The notes beneath the pieces were generated by a model. It was not told the DNA's origin and made no database searches. It saw only the letters and a list, made by a program, of their open reading frames with translations. Made by a program: the position numbers and the translations under genes. A stretch of 64,000 bases of DNA from Allokutzneria multivorans. GTDB taxonomy: Bacteria > Actinomycetota > Actinomycetes > Mycobacteriales > Pseudonocardiaceae. Of this stretch, positions 42,900 to 51,559 are shown piece after piece. Position 1 is the first letter of the stretch. The number at the start of each line of letters is the position of its first letter. The DNA lies in assembly GCF_039537405.1 (NCBI RefSeq), contig NZ_BAABAL010000016.1, positions 186,001 through 250,000 on the forward strand. The letters run 5' to 3'.

Positions 42900-43737
42900 G
42901 GGTGTCATTCACGACATCGGGTACCAGCGCTACCAGGGCCACCGGCTCGGCAGGCGCTACGCGATGTGGTCGCTGTACGTGCACAGCCTGCGCACGGCCT
43001 TCGGCCTCGGCCGCGGCTTCAAGGCGAAGGTGCTGCCCTGGACGCTGACCGCGGCCTCCGGCATCGCCGGGCTGGTGATCATGATCGTCAGCACGCAGAC
43101 CGGCCTCCAGCTGGTGGGCTACGTCGACCTGGTCGGCAACCTCACCTACGTGGCGATCATTCTGCTCGCCGTCGTCGCGCCGGAGCTGGTCTCCCGCGAC
43201 ATCGGCAACAGCGTGATGCCGCTGTACCTGGCCCGGCCGCTCAGCAGCGCCGACTACGCGCTGTCCAAGCTCGCCGCGCTGATCTCCTCGGTGGCGCTCG
43301 CGCTCGGCCCGGCGATGGTGATCATGTTCGCCGGCAACGCCTTCTCCACCAAGACCGGGATGACCGGCGTGCTCGACCACGCGGGCCAGTTCGGCCAGGG
43401 CATGGCCGCCGTCGCGATCCACTCGGTGGTGCTGGCCGCGCTCGCGCTTCCGCTGGCCTCGCTCTCCGGGCGGCGGATCTTCGCCTCCACCCTCGTGCTC
43501 GCGCTGTTCCTGATCACCGCCCCGATCGCGGAGGGTCTCGCCGAGCTGAGCCGCACGCCCGAGCTGCCCGGCATGATCTCGCCGACGAACCTGGTGCAGG
43601 GCGTGGACAACTGGCTGCTGGGTGGCGCCAACCACGCCGTCGGCGTGTGGGGACCGATGCACGGCGTGGTGACGCTGTTCGTCACCTGCGCGGCTGTCGG
43701 CCTGCTCCTGCTGAGGTATCGGAAGGTGTCGGTGTGA
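42886..43737 (+). CDS. ABC-2 type transporter permease 1
   Basis: The 283-residue product has about six transmembrane segments (for example SGIAGLVIMIVSTQTGLQLV, LTYVAIILLAVVAPELV, LSKLAALISSVALALGPAMV) and a cytoplasmic N-terminus (IGYQRYQGHRLGRRYAMW) seen in NosY-like permeases. It is coupled to ATPase 1 and ends in GTGA shared with the start of ATPase 2. Confidence 0.88.
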   Translation: MAGPEGVIHDIGYQRYQGHRLGRRYAMWSLYVHSLRTAFGLGRGFKAKVLPWTLTAASGIAGLVIMIVSTQTGLQLVGYVDLVGNLTYVAIILLAVVAPELVSRDIGNSVMPLYLARPLSSADYALSKLAALISSVALALGPAMVIMFAGNAFSTKTGMTGVLDHAGQFGQGMAAVAIHSVVLAALALPLASLSGRRIFASTLVLALFLITAPIAEGLAELSRTPELPGMISPTNLVQGVDNWLLGGANHAVGVWGPMHGVVTLFVTCAAVGLLLLRYRKVSV

Positions 43738-44651
43738 GCACGAACATGATCGAGCTGACTTCCGTCTCGCGGTGGTACGGCAACGTGGTCGCCGTCAACG
43801 ACGTGACGCTGACGATCGGCCCCGGCGTGACCGGCCTGCTCGGCCCCAACGGCGCGGGCAAGACCACCGTGCTGCACATGATGGCCGGGTTCCTCGCGCC
43901 CTCGCAGGGCACCGTGCTGGTCAACGGCACGCCGAGCTGGCGCAACCCCGAGGTCTACCGCTCGCTCGGCCTGGTCACCGAGCGCGAGAGCGTGCCCGGC
44001 TACCTGACCGCGTGGGAGTTCGTGCACGCCAGCGCGGTGCTGCACAAGCTGCCCGACGCCAAGGCCGCCGCGCGCAGGGCCATCGACCTCGTCGAGATGG
44101 GCGATGCGATGGACCGGCGCATCTCCACCTACTCCAAGGGGATGCGGCAGCGGACCAGGGTCGCCGCGGCGCTGGTGCACGACCCCTCGGTGCTGCTGCT
44201 GGACGAGCCGTTCAACGGCATGGACCCCCGGCAGCGCATGCACATGATGGACCTGCTGCACCGGATGGCGGGGGAGGGCAGGACCATCCTGTTCAGCTCG
44301 CACATCCTGGAGGAGGTCGAGCGGCTCTCCGGGACCGTGCAGGTGATCGTCTCCGGGCGGCTGGCCGCCTCCGGCGACTACCGGCACATCCGGCGGCTGA
44401 TGACCAACCGCCCGCACGAGTTCGTCATCTCCTCCTCCGACGACCGCAGGCTGGCCGCCGCGCTGATGGGCCTGCCGTCGGTGTCCGGGGTGGAGCTGGG
44501 CACGGCCGGGTTGCAGGTGCGCGCCAACGACTTCGGCGGCTTCACCCGCGAGCTGGCCAAGGTGGCGAAGGCGCAGGACATCCGCCTGGCGCAGCTGCTG
44601 CCCTCGGACGAGTCCCTGGAACGCGTCTTCTCCTACCTGGTGGCGTCATGA
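43734..44651 (+). CDS. ABC transporter ATP-binding protein 2
   Basis: The product is 305 residues from GTG 43734, overlapping the permease stop, with GGAAGG upstream. Motifs are GPNGAGKTTVLHMMAG (Walker A), YSKGMRQRTRVAAA (signature), LLLDEPFNGMDP (Walker B) and SSHIL (switch). The C-terminal part (about 220-305) is a regulatory extension. It pairs with the second permease. Confidence 0.93.
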   Translation: MSTNMIELTSVSRWYGNVVAVNDVTLTIGPGVTGLLGPNGAGKTTVLHMMAGFLAPSQGTVLVNGTPSWRNPEVYRSLGLVTERESVPGYLTAWEFVHASAVLHKLPDAKAAARRAIDLVEMGDAMDRRISTYSKGMRQRTRVAAALVHDPSVLLLDEPFNGMDPRQRMHMMDLLHRMAGEGRTILFSSHILEEVERLSGTVQVIVSGRLAASGDYRHIRRLMTNRPHEFVISSSDDRRLAAALMGLPSVSGVELGTAGLQVRANDFGGFTRELAKVAKAQDIRLAQLLPSDESLERVFSYLVAS

Positions 44652-45361
44652 ACCTCATGATCATTCGAATCACCCTCCGGGCGTTGCTCGGCAGGCGCAG
44701 GGCGCTGTTGCTGCTGCCGATCCCGGTGCTGCTGATCGGGCTCACCGCCTTCGCGGGCTCCAGCAACGTCCCGGTGGAGCGCTGGGCGCCGATGCTGCTC
44801 AACGGCATGGGCCTCGGCGTGCTGCTGCCGCTGACCGCGCTGATCGTCGGCAGCAGCGCGCTCGGTCTGGAGATCGAGGACGGCACGATCACCCACATCC
44901 TCACCAAACCGCTGCCGCGCCGGGAGATCATCCTCTCCAAGCTCGTGGTGGCGTGGCTGGTGACGACGGTGGCCGCCGGGGTGCCGCTCGGCGCCGCCGG
45001 GATCATCGCGGACTCCACCCGGCTCGGCTGGGGGCTCTTCGCCGGGGCCGCTGTCGGGGCGCTCGCGTACTCGGCGCTGTTCCTGGCGCTGAGCGTGGTC
45101 ACGCGGCGGCCGGTGATCATCGGGATGAGCTACATCCTGATCTGGGAGAACCTGCTCGGCGCCTACGTCGACGGCACCAAGGTGCTCAGCGTGCGCCAGT
45201 TCTCCAGCACGATCACCGACACGGTCACCGGCGAACTGATCCTGAAGAGCACGCTGTCGGTCACGACGGCGTTGGTGATGGCCGGGGTTTTCGTCATCCT
45301 CGCCACCGTGGCCGCGACGCACCGCCTGCGCTCGTTCTCGCTGGCAGGAGACACGAACTAG
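44648..45361 (+). CDS. ABC-2 type transporter permease 2
   Basis: The product is 237 residues from ATG 44648, overlapping the previous stop (ATGA). Six hydrophobic helices include ALLLLPIPVLLIGLTAFAG and MGLGVLLPLTALIVGSSALG, followed by the permease loop ITHILTKPLPRREIILSKL. The transporter's substrate is not evident from context. The terminator lies 30 bp downstream. Confidence 0.88.
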   Translation: MNLMIIRITLRALLGRRRALLLLPIPVLLIGLTAFAGSSNVPVERWAPMLLNGMGLGVLLPLTALIVGSSALGLEIEDGTITHILTKPLPRREIILSKLVVAWLVTTVAAGVPLGAAGIIADSTRLGWGLFAGAAVGALAYSALFLALSVVTRRPVIIGMSYILIWENLLGAYVDGTKVLSVRQFSSTITDTVTGELILKSTLSVTTALVMAGVFVILATVAATHRLRSFSLAGDTN

Positions 45362-45390
45362 CCGCCAGTCATCGGTCGATGACGGAAGGT

Positions 45391-45425
45391 GGCCCCGCTC
45401 GCGACTGTGAGCGGGGCCGCTTTTT
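45391..45425 (+). terminator. Rho-independent terminator of the ABC operon
   Basis: A perfect 10-bp stem GGCCCCGCTC/GAGCGGGGCC with an 8-base loop is followed two bases later by TTTTT at 45421-45425. Confidence 0.92.
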
Positions 45426-45522
45426 GTCACGATCGGGTGTGACGTGGCCCGAACCGCGTCAGAGCCCGGCGGCCTCGGACGTCTACTCCTCGAAGCCGCC
45501 AGGAACGGACGAGGGAGTTGGC

Positions 45523-45927
45523 ATGGAGCACGACGAGATCCGCACCACCACGATGTTCAACCTGCTGCTCGCCCCCGCCGTCACGGTCGAGGTCGAGCTG
45601 GCGTACTCCACCCGCGACCCCTACGCGATCCGCATGCTGTTCAACCCGGCGCGTGGCAAGAGCGTCGAGTGGCTGCTGGCCCGCGACCTGCTCGCGGACG
45701 GCCTGCTCGGCGAGGCCGGTGAGGGCGACGTCCGGCTGTGGCCGATCGCAGGCCCGATGAACCTGGTGGAGATCGAGTTCAGCACGCCCGCCGGTCAGGC
45801 CCGCTTCGGCGCCGACGCCGAGGTGCTCGCCGACTTCCTCAACGACAGCTACCTGCTGGTGCCCTCCAGCGAGGAGGAGCTGTGGTTCGACTTCGACGAG
45901 GAGCTGGCCCTGCTGGGCGAGGTCTGA
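45523..45927 (+). CDS. SsgA-like sporulation/cell division protein (SALP family)
   Basis: The product is 134 residues from ATG 45523 behind GAGGGAG. It has the family pattern VEVELAYSTRDPYAIRMLFN, VEWLLARDLLADGLLG and GDVRLWP, ending DSYLLVPSSEE. SsgA-like proteins occur only in morphologically complex actinomycetes, where they help localise peptidoglycan synthesis and septa during sporulation. The particular paralogue cannot be named. It is followed after 13 bp by the nucleoside hydrolase gene. Confidence 0.9.
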   Translation: MEHDEIRTTTMFNLLLAPAVTVEVELAYSTRDPYAIRMLFNPARGKSVEWLLARDLLADGLLGEAGEGDVRLWPIAGPMNLVEIEFSTPAGQARFGADAEVLADFLNDSYLLVPSSEEELWFDFDEELALLGEV

Positions 45928-45940
45928 CGATAATCGCCGG

Positions 45941-46888
45941 GTGAGCCGCGCGATCTACTTCGACCACGACGGGGCGCTCGACGATCTGCTGTCGCTGGCG
46001 CTGTTGACCCGGTACCGGGGAATCGCGTTGAAGGGCGTCACGGTGACTCCCGCCGACTGCCTCATCGGCCCGGCCGTCTCGGCCACCCGCAAGATCCTGG
46101 ACGTGGCGGGCGCCCATGAGGTGCCCGTCGCCGAGGGCGTGCTCACCGGTCCCAACCCGTTCCCGTTGGAGTGGCGGGTCGACGCCCTCCGCGCGGACGC
46201 GTTACCGGTGCTCAACCAGCGCGATCCGCGGACCCTCGTGTCCGAGCTGCCCGCGCACGAGCAGCTCGCCCAGTGGCTGCTCGCCGCGCCGGAACCCGTG
46301 ACACTGCTGATGATCGGGCCGTTGACCAACCTCGCGTGGTGCCTCGACGAGCACCCCGCCGTGGAGGCCAAGATCGCCGAACTCGTGTTCATGGGCGGCG
46401 CCATCGACGTGGTCGGCAACGTCGACGAGCCCGGGCACGACGGCAGCGCGGAGTGGAACGTCTACTGGGACCCGGGCGCGGCGCACCGCGTGTTCGCCTC
46501 GCGCATCCCGATCACCCTGTTCCCCTTGGACGCCACCGACCAGGTGCCGATCACGCCCGAGTTCGCGCAGTCCTTCGGCCGCACCTACGGCGCTCCGCTC
46601 GGCGATCTCGCCGGGTCGCTGCTCGCGATGACCTTCGGCTGCTTCGAGACCTCCGGCTTCGCGTACTGCTGCTGGGACAGCCTCACCACCTCCTACCTCG
46701 CCGAGCCCGAGCTGTGCGAGTTCGAGGACGTGCGCTGCGAAGTGCTGACCACCGGCCCCAGCCAAGGCCGCACCGTGCGCTCCGACACGGGCCGCGTGGT
46801 CAAGTGCGCCAGGAAGGTCGACGTCGAGGGCTTCTACCGCCACTGCTTGGAGACGTTGACCGCAACGCCGGAGTTCTCCACGCAGTGA
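45941..46888 (+). CDS. Inosine-uridine preferring nucleoside hydrolase family protein
   Basis: The product is 315 residues from GTG 45941. The N-terminal calcium/ribose motif is YFDHDGALDDLLSLAL (DxDxxxDD). Then come LLMIGPLTNLAW, FMGGAIDVVGNV and EWNVYWDPGAAHRVF (the NxxxDPxAA motif). It hydrolyses the N-glycosidic bond of nucleosides for salvage. The first aspartates read DHDGALDD rather than the usual DTDPGxDD, a variation worth noting. It converges on the S41-like gene with a 55-bp overlap of coding ends. Confidence 0.88.
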   Translation: MSRAIYFDHDGALDDLLSLALLTRYRGIALKGVTVTPADCLIGPAVSATRKILDVAGAHEVPVAEGVLTGPNPFPLEWRVDALRADALPVLNQRDPRTLVSELPAHEQLAQWLLAAPEPVTLLMIGPLTNLAWCLDEHPAVEAKIAELVFMGGAIDVVGNVDEPGHDGSAEWNVYWDPGAAHRVFASRIPITLFPLDATDQVPITPEFAQSFGRTYGAPLGDLAGSLLAMTFGCFETSGFAYCCWDSLTTSYLAEPELCEFEDVRCEVLTTGPSQGRTVRSDTGRVVKCARKVDVEGFYRHCLETLTATPEFSTQ

Positions 46889-48138
46889 CCGTTGCGGTCG
46901 TAGGTGAGCACCGTGCTGACGTTGAGCGTCCATCCCGGCAGCAACCGCACCACACGCGGACGCCCGCTCCCGCCGCCGCTGGGCTCGCCAATCACCGTGA
47001 CGTGCTCAAGTCCCTGTAGCCCCAACAGGAAGTCCTCGCTCGCGGAGTACGTCATCGCGTCCGTGAGCACCGTCAGCCTCTTGTTCCACCGCACCCCGTC
47101 CGACGGCGTGGCGACCATGGGGATGTGGTCGGTCAGCTCGCCGTCGATGCAGTAGCGCACCGAGCCGAGCACGGTTTCCTCGCGCAGGAAACGATCCCGC
47201 GTCGCTGTCGCCAGCACCACGTTGCCGCCGACGTTCCCGCGCAGGTCCAACGTCAGTTCCTCGTGGTCTTTCTTGAACACCTCGTCCAGTGCTTCCGAGA
47301 TCCCGGCGTTGGGAACCCACTGCTTGATCCTGAGGTAGCCGTCCTCGCGCCAGGTCACGACGTCACCGAAGGGCATCCCCGTCGGCTTCTCCGTCCACGT
47401 CGCCTCTTCGCCGTTCGGCCCGAAAGCACGCCATTCCCGGCTTTCCGTCGCGGAGAGCAGCCTCCGGCCGATCATGAACGGGAGCATGTGCGGTGACGCT
47501 CCCGTGCGCCGCGCGATGTCCTCCTCGTCCGGCGCGTCCAGCCGCCAACCCGCGCGCACTCCGGCTCCCCACGCCGCGCTGCCTTCGGGAACATCCGTGA
47601 ACGTCCTCCGATTTGCCTTGTAGGGCAAGGAAACTGGGCGTGGACTGCGATGCACTGCCGTGTGCGCGTCTCCGAGCTTCGCCACCCACTCCTGGCACAC
47701 CGCGAAGGGATCTTCCGCCGCGAGGACCTTCGGCGCGTAGTGCTCGCACAGCTTGTCCCAGTCGATCTTGCGCAGCGCCATCGCCGGGTAGCTGAAGCGG
47801 ATCTCGTCGGTGATGCGCTGGACGACCTCTTCGAGGTCCACGGCGTCCACCGCGTAGGTGTCCTTCCCCGTGCGCAACCACGTGTGGCGCAGGCTGAAGG
47901 TCTCCCACATCTCTTCGTGGGCGCGGCCCACCGATTCGATGAGATCGCCGTCGCGGCGCAGCACGGCCGGACCGTCGTGCTCGGGGTCGACCCGGCAGAG
48001 CCACCGCGCGCCCGCGCCGGGGTCCTTGCGCACCAAGCGGACCGGGGTGTCCAGCTCGTGTTCGAGGGTCGCCAGCGAGTCGGCGAGCAGTCGTGCTCGG
48101 TCGTCGAACTCCGCGCCCTCGGGCCACACGAGATCCAT
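46834..48138 (-). CDS. S41-family (tail-specific/C-terminal processing) peptidase-like protein
   Basis: The product is 434 residues from ATG 48138; upstream in-frame extension lies in the Crp gene and was rejected. The C-terminal half has LTLDLRGNVGGNVVLAT, LTVLTDAMTYSASEDFLLGL (the Ser of SASED is the predicted nucleophile) and VIGEPSGGGSG. The N-terminal half (about 20-150) is an S41 tricorn-like or IRBP-like lead-in. No signal peptide is present, so it probably acts in the cytoplasm. Confidence 0.8.
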   Translation of the reverse strand: MDLVWPEGAEFDDRARLLADSLATLEHELDTPVRLVRKDPGAGARWLCRVDPEHDGPAVLRRDGDLIESVGRAHEEMWETFSLRHTWLRTGKDTYAVDAVDLEEVVQRITDEIRFSYPAMALRKIDWDKLCEHYAPKVLAAEDPFAVCQEWVAKLGDAHTAVHRSPRPVSLPYKANRRTFTDVPEGSAAWGAGVRAGWRLDAPDEEDIARRTGASPHMLPFMIGRRLLSATESREWRAFGPNGEEATWTEKPTGMPFGDVVTWREDGYLRIKQWVPNAGISEALDEVFKKDHEELTLDLRGNVGGNVVLATATRDRFLREETVLGSVRYCIDGELTDHIPMVATPSDGVRWNKRLTVLTDAMTYSASEDFLLGLQGLEHVTVIGEPSGGGSGRPRVVRLLPGWTLNVSTVLTYDRNGHCVENSGVAVNVSKQWR

Positions 48139-48210
48139 GGCCCTGACACTACGGTTACTGCGGCACGTAGTCGTTCGAGTACGCTCCGTGGTGGCTTGCG
48201 GGGAGGCTGC

Positions 48211-48891
48211 ATGGACGAGGCGACCAGTCCCGCGGTGTTCGCGAGACGCCTGAGCGCCAGCACCGCGGCGCACCTGCGCACCCTCGGCGTGGTGCAGTCC
48301 TACAGGCGCGGTGCTCTCGTCCTGCACGCCGGGGAGCCCGGGGACAGCGTGATCCTGCTGCTCGTGGGGCGGGTCAAGGTCGTCGTGCGCGGGCGCAACG
48401 GCTCCGAGGTCGTGCTCGCGCTCGGCCAGCCCGGCGACCTCTACGGCGAGATGGCCGTGCTCGGGGAGCGGCCGAGGATGGCCGACGTGGTCGCCGTCGA
48501 GGACGTCGAGGTCCGCCGGATCAGCGCCGAGGTGTTCCGCCGCTTCCTCGCCGACTACGACGACGCGCGCCGGGAAACGATGATGATGAGCTTCTCCAGG
48601 TTGGCATATGCCAATGAGCAGCGGCTCGAACAAACGCAGGGCGACGTCAGCTACCGGCTCGCGCGGCGCCTGCTCGACCTCGTCACGGAGAACGGCAAGG
48701 CGCGTCCCGACGGCGGCTGGCACATCGATCTCCCGTGGTCCCAACGCGATCTCGCGCAGAGCCTGCCCGCCTCCGAGACCTCCGTGGACCTCGCGCTGCG
48801 CAGGCTGCGCGAACTGAACCTGGTCGACACCAGCTACCGCACGATGGTCATTCTTGATCTGGCCGCACTGCGTGCTTTCACGCAGTCCTGA
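48211..48891 (+). CDS. Crp/Fnr-family transcriptional regulator
   Basis: The product is 226 residues from ATG 48211 with a GGGGAGG site. A cyclic-nucleotide-binding fold (HAGEPGDSVILLLVGRVKVV, then GDLYGEMAVLGERPRMADV) precedes a Crp-type winged helix (LPWSQRDLAQSLPASETSVDLALRRLREL). The phosphate-binding cassette reads GEMAVLGERPRMA: the Arg is kept but the following Ser/Thr is replaced, so the ligand may not be cAMP. It lies directly upstream of a nucleotide-cyclase-like gene. Confidence 0.9.
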   Translation: MDEATSPAVFARRLSASTAAHLRTLGVVQSYRRGALVLHAGEPGDSVILLLVGRVKVVVRGRNGSEVVLALGQPGDLYGEMAVLGERPRMADVVAVEDVEVRRISAEVFRRFLADYDDARRETMMMSFSRLAYANEQRLEQTQGDVSYRLARRLLDLVTENGKARPDGGWHIDLPWSQRDLAQSLPASETSVDLALRRLRELNLVDTSYRTMVILDLAALRAFTQS

Positions 48892-49005
48892 TCACATCAC
48901 CCGTTAGCGCGTCCACAATTCCCCACTTTTCGGGAGTCCGGTTCGGGAGCTGCGACAAGACTCCCCTCCATGCATTGCGTAAGCAGACGCGTGGAGGGAG
49001 CGACT

Positions 49006-49860
49006 GTGGCAGTGGAGGTACCCGCGACGCACGCCGTGCTCGCCGTCGACGTCGTCAGCTCCACCCAGGTCGCTGACGACCAGCTCGACGGCATGAAGAC
49101 CGACCTCGACGAGCACCTCGACCGGGCCTTGCGCGCCGTCGGGCTCGACCGCGCCGACGCGGTGCAGCCCAGGCACACCGGCGACGGCGTCCTGCTCGCC
49201 TACGCCGAGGACGCCGCGCCCAAGCTCGTCGAGATGCTCTTCCACCTCGACCACCTGCTCCGCTGGCGCAACCGCGAACACCGCATCCCGCTGCGCGCCA
49301 GAATGGCCGTCCACTGTGGACCGATGCGCGAGGAGGGCCACTACCACCGGCCCTACATCGTCGCCAGCAGGCTGCTCGACGCCCCCGCCTTCCGCGCCGC
49401 CGTCGCCCAGTGCATGGCCACCGACCCGTGCGGCGACAAGGTCGGCGCCGCGCTCGTGGTCTCCCGGTGGGTGTGGCACAACGTCGTCGAGCCGTTCCGC
49501 ATCATGCAGGTCCCGCCCGCGCGGTGCGCCCCCGTGCCCATCGACAGCTCCACCTACCAGGACCTCGCGTGGATCCACCTGCCCGGCATGGACGCCGACC
49601 ACGTCCTCTCGCAGGTCCAGCACCACGCCCAGCTCCGCGACAACGCCCAGCTGCACGCCCAGTTCCAGTCCCGCCCTCCGCACCCCGCTCCCGTGCCACA
49701 CTCCGACCCCGCGCAGCCGCACGACCCGGCCGCGTTCCACCCGCCCGCCCGGCCGCGCTTCAGCCCGCCGCCGCGCCCCCTCCCGGACCCCGTGACGCTT
49801 CCCACCACCGAGACGCCAGGGGAGAGCGCCTCGCTGAACGGAACCGTCCGGGCCACCTGA
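49006..49860 (+). CDS. Class III nucleotide-cyclase-like protein with Pro-rich tail
   Basis: The product is 284 residues from GTG 49006, 5 bases after GGAGGGA; an ATG at 48970 would add 12 residues. A cyclase-type domain fills residues 5-180, with the metal-binding Asp in LAVDVVSSTQ and the GDG motif in RHTGDGVLLAY. Substrate-specifying residues are not obvious and it could be inactive. The last ~90 residues are Pro/His-rich and low in complexity. The adjacent Crp-family gene could sense its product. Confidence 0.75.
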   Translation: MAVEVPATHAVLAVDVVSSTQVADDQLDGMKTDLDEHLDRALRAVGLDRADAVQPRHTGDGVLLAYAEDAAPKLVEMLFHLDHLLRWRNREHRIPLRARMAVHCGPMREEGHYHRPYIVASRLLDAPAFRAAVAQCMATDPCGDKVGAALVVSRWVWHNVVEPFRIMQVPPARCAPVPIDSSTYQDLAWIHLPGMDADHVLSQVQHHAQLRDNAQLHAQFQSRPPHPAPVPHSDPAQPHDPAAFHPPARPRFSPPPRPLPDPVTLPTTETPGESASLNGTVRAT

Positions 49861-50250
49861 ACGCGGGGGCCGACCTGTCGGTGGGGTCAGGTCGGCCCAG
49901 GCGCCCTTGCGCCACCGCAACGTTCCCGGCCGGTCGGGTGAGGGCGTCTTCAAGACCGCCAAACCCCCCTTTCGATCATCGTTAACCACCGCAAACCCCC
50001 GGTGTGCGGTGTGCGGACGCCGTGCCAGGCGCGCGACGTTCCTCCCCAGAGAAGTCGTGCTGTCTGCCATGAGACACAGGTCGCGAACCGCCGCCTCGAC
50101 CACGTCGAGCCGGACGGTGGTGGTGCGGTGGAACTCGGGACCGTGGCCGTGGTCGAAGGACATCGCCGGAGCATCATCGGGAACCTGCGGGTTGTAGGTG
50201 TCGCAGGCGGACTCCTCGTCTTCCTCAAGATCAGCGGTTAGAACGACGCA
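49861..50250. other. Intergenic region with a dispersed repeat and a possible gene remnant
   Basis: A GTCTTSAAGAC-family repeat lies at 49944-50001. On the minus strand an open frame from ATG 50163 (MSFDHGHGPEFHRTTTVRLD, followed by VEAAVRDLCLMADSTTSLG) looks protein-like for ~55 codons. It then runs into the repeat, so it may be a truncated gene. I see no complete gene. Confidence 0.4.
49944..50001. repeat. GTCTTSAAGAC-family dispersed repeat, locus B
   Basis: Core GTCTTCAAGAC at 49946-49956, then CGCCAAACCCCCC, GATCATCGTTAACCACCGCA and AACCCCC. The segment GATCATCGTTAACCACCGCA also occurs at locus C (54768-54787). Confidence 0.85.
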
Positions 50251-50583
50251 GGACCACCCCCGCTCGCGCGGGGAAGACCGCTGATGTGGGTCGGCAACGG
50301 CCTGGCCGACCGGACCACCCCCGCTCGCGCGGGGAAGACCCGTCCGAAACCGGCTTCGTCGGGGACGTCGAGGGACCACCCCCGCTCGCGCGGGGAAGAC
50401 CGCCTTGCACACCGCCGCGAGCTCCGGCGCCGGGGACCACCCCCGCTCGCGCGGGGAAGACATCCGCCCGCAGTGCGCGAGCGGTCGCCACCGCGGACCA
50501 CCCCCGCTCGCGCGGGGAAGACCCACTTGGTAGGGCTTTCCTGGCCGAGCAGCCAGGACCACCCCCGCTCGCGCGGGGAAGAC
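50251..50583 (-). CRISPR. CRISPR array 1, type I-E-like, 6 repeats and 5 spacers
   Basis: Six identical 28-bp repeats start at 50251, 50312, 50373, 50434, 50495 and 50556, separated by 33-nt spacers throughout. On the plus strand each begins GGACCACCCCCGCTCGCGCG and ends GGAAGAC. The reverse complement begins GTCTTCCCCGCGCGAGCGGG, the usual I-E repeat orientation. Transcription from the right is therefore predicted, with the leader at 50584 onward. Confidence 0.97.
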
Positions 50584-50740
50584 ACTCGTTGACCTGGATT
50601 TTTGCGCGTAGACGTTCCCGTTTTTCATGGGTTTGTGAGTAGCCGTGAGACGCGCTGGCTGGTTGAGCTTGCTATGAGACCGCTTGTGAGCGACGTGCGC
50701 TTACAGAGCCCTGGGAACGCGGAAGCCTTCTGGGCGGACA
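50584..50740 (-). promoter_or_regulatory. CRISPR leader of array 1
   Basis: Sequence from 50584 (ACTCGTTGACCTGG) is alignable with the region right of array 2 (52432 onward, ACTTGTTGACCTGC). Shared blocks include TTGACCTG, CATGGGTTTG, CGCTGGCTGGTTGAGCTTG versus CGCTGAGTGGCTGAGCTTG, and GCAGAAGCT-type similarity further on. The remaining bases to 50886 hold no gene that I recognise. Confidence 0.75.
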
Positions 50741-50886
50741 GGAGACTGGACGAGGGTTCAGTTGGATGGGAGTCCCCAGTGGCCCGGGTCCGTCCGTCCG
50801 ACCAGACGTGCGTGTACGAACTCTTCAGGACCTGGTTAACGTTGCTTACGCGATCAAGGTCGCTGACCGCAAGAAGGGACGTTCAC

Positions 50887-51483
50887 GTGGCCAGTGGTAG
50901 CGGCACGGAGACCAGCCCGCTCGACAACGGAGGCGCTGAGGGGATCGCGTCGTTCGCGTTCGAGCTGGGTGTGTTGAAGAGGATGCGGCGCGCTGGATGG
51001 TGGCACGTCGGAGTGCGCGATCCGGAGTCCGTCGCGGAGCACAGCCTGCGCGTGGCCCACTTGGCGGCGTTGATCGCAGCCCACGAAGGCGCGGACCCGG
51101 CACAGGCGTCATTCTTCGCGATCTGGCACGACTCGCAGGAAACGCGCACCGGCGATATCCCCCACACTGCGAAGCCGTTCATCAGCGGTGGGGACAACGA
51201 AGCGATCACGGCGGTTCAGGTCGCTCGTATGCCGACCGCGTCGGCGACGGTCGTGCAGGAAGCGGTCGCGGCGTATGAGGCGCAAGACTCCGCTGAGGCG
51301 CTTTGCGCGAAGGACGCCGACAAGTTGGAGTGTCTGCTCCAGGCGGTCGAGTACCGCGCCGCCGGACACGACGGAGTGCAAGGCTGGATTGACTCCTCGC
51401 GCGCGGGCTTGAAGACCGAGACCGCACAACGCATCGCCGATGCGGCGCTGACGATCTCGACGCTGAGCTGGCGCGATCGGTAG
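50887..51483 (+). CDS. HD-domain protein, YfbR-like nucleotidase
   Basis: The product is 198 residues from GTG 50887 with AAGGGA upstream; longer in-frame starts lie in the CRISPR leader and were rejected. The metal-binding HD residues are in VAEHSLRVAHLAAL, FFAIWHDSQETRTGDIPH and AKDADKLECLLQAVEYRA. That is the H...HD...D pattern of YfbR-type 5'-deoxynucleotidases, which dephosphorylate dNMPs. The gene sits between the two CRISPR arrays with a DUF6879 gene. Confidence 0.85.
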   Translation: MASGSGTETSPLDNGGAEGIASFAFELGVLKRMRRAGWWHVGVRDPESVAEHSLRVAHLAALIAAHEGADPAQASFFAIWHDSQETRTGDIPHTAKPFISGGDNEAITAVQVARMPTASATVVQEAVAAYEAQDSAEALCAKDADKLECLLQAVEYRAAGHDGVQGWIDSSRAGLKTETAQRIADAALTISTLSWRDR

Positions 51484-51559
51484 CTCAGGAGCGGTCAGTG
51501 ATGCGGCGGGCGGTGAAGCTGAGGTCCGCGCCGCCTAGTCCCGCAGAGTCGCTTGCGCG

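Noticed and set aside
50231..50642. Repeat-containing proteins (SSPRERGWS and similar) at the CRISPR arrays
   Set aside because: They are translations of the 28-bp repeats and 33-nt spacers with a 61-bp period, not genes.
50602..50886. Long N-terminal extension of the HD-domain protein
   Set aside because: It overlaps the CRISPR leader, which is homologous to the leader of array 2; GTG 50887 has the ribosome site and starts the domain.
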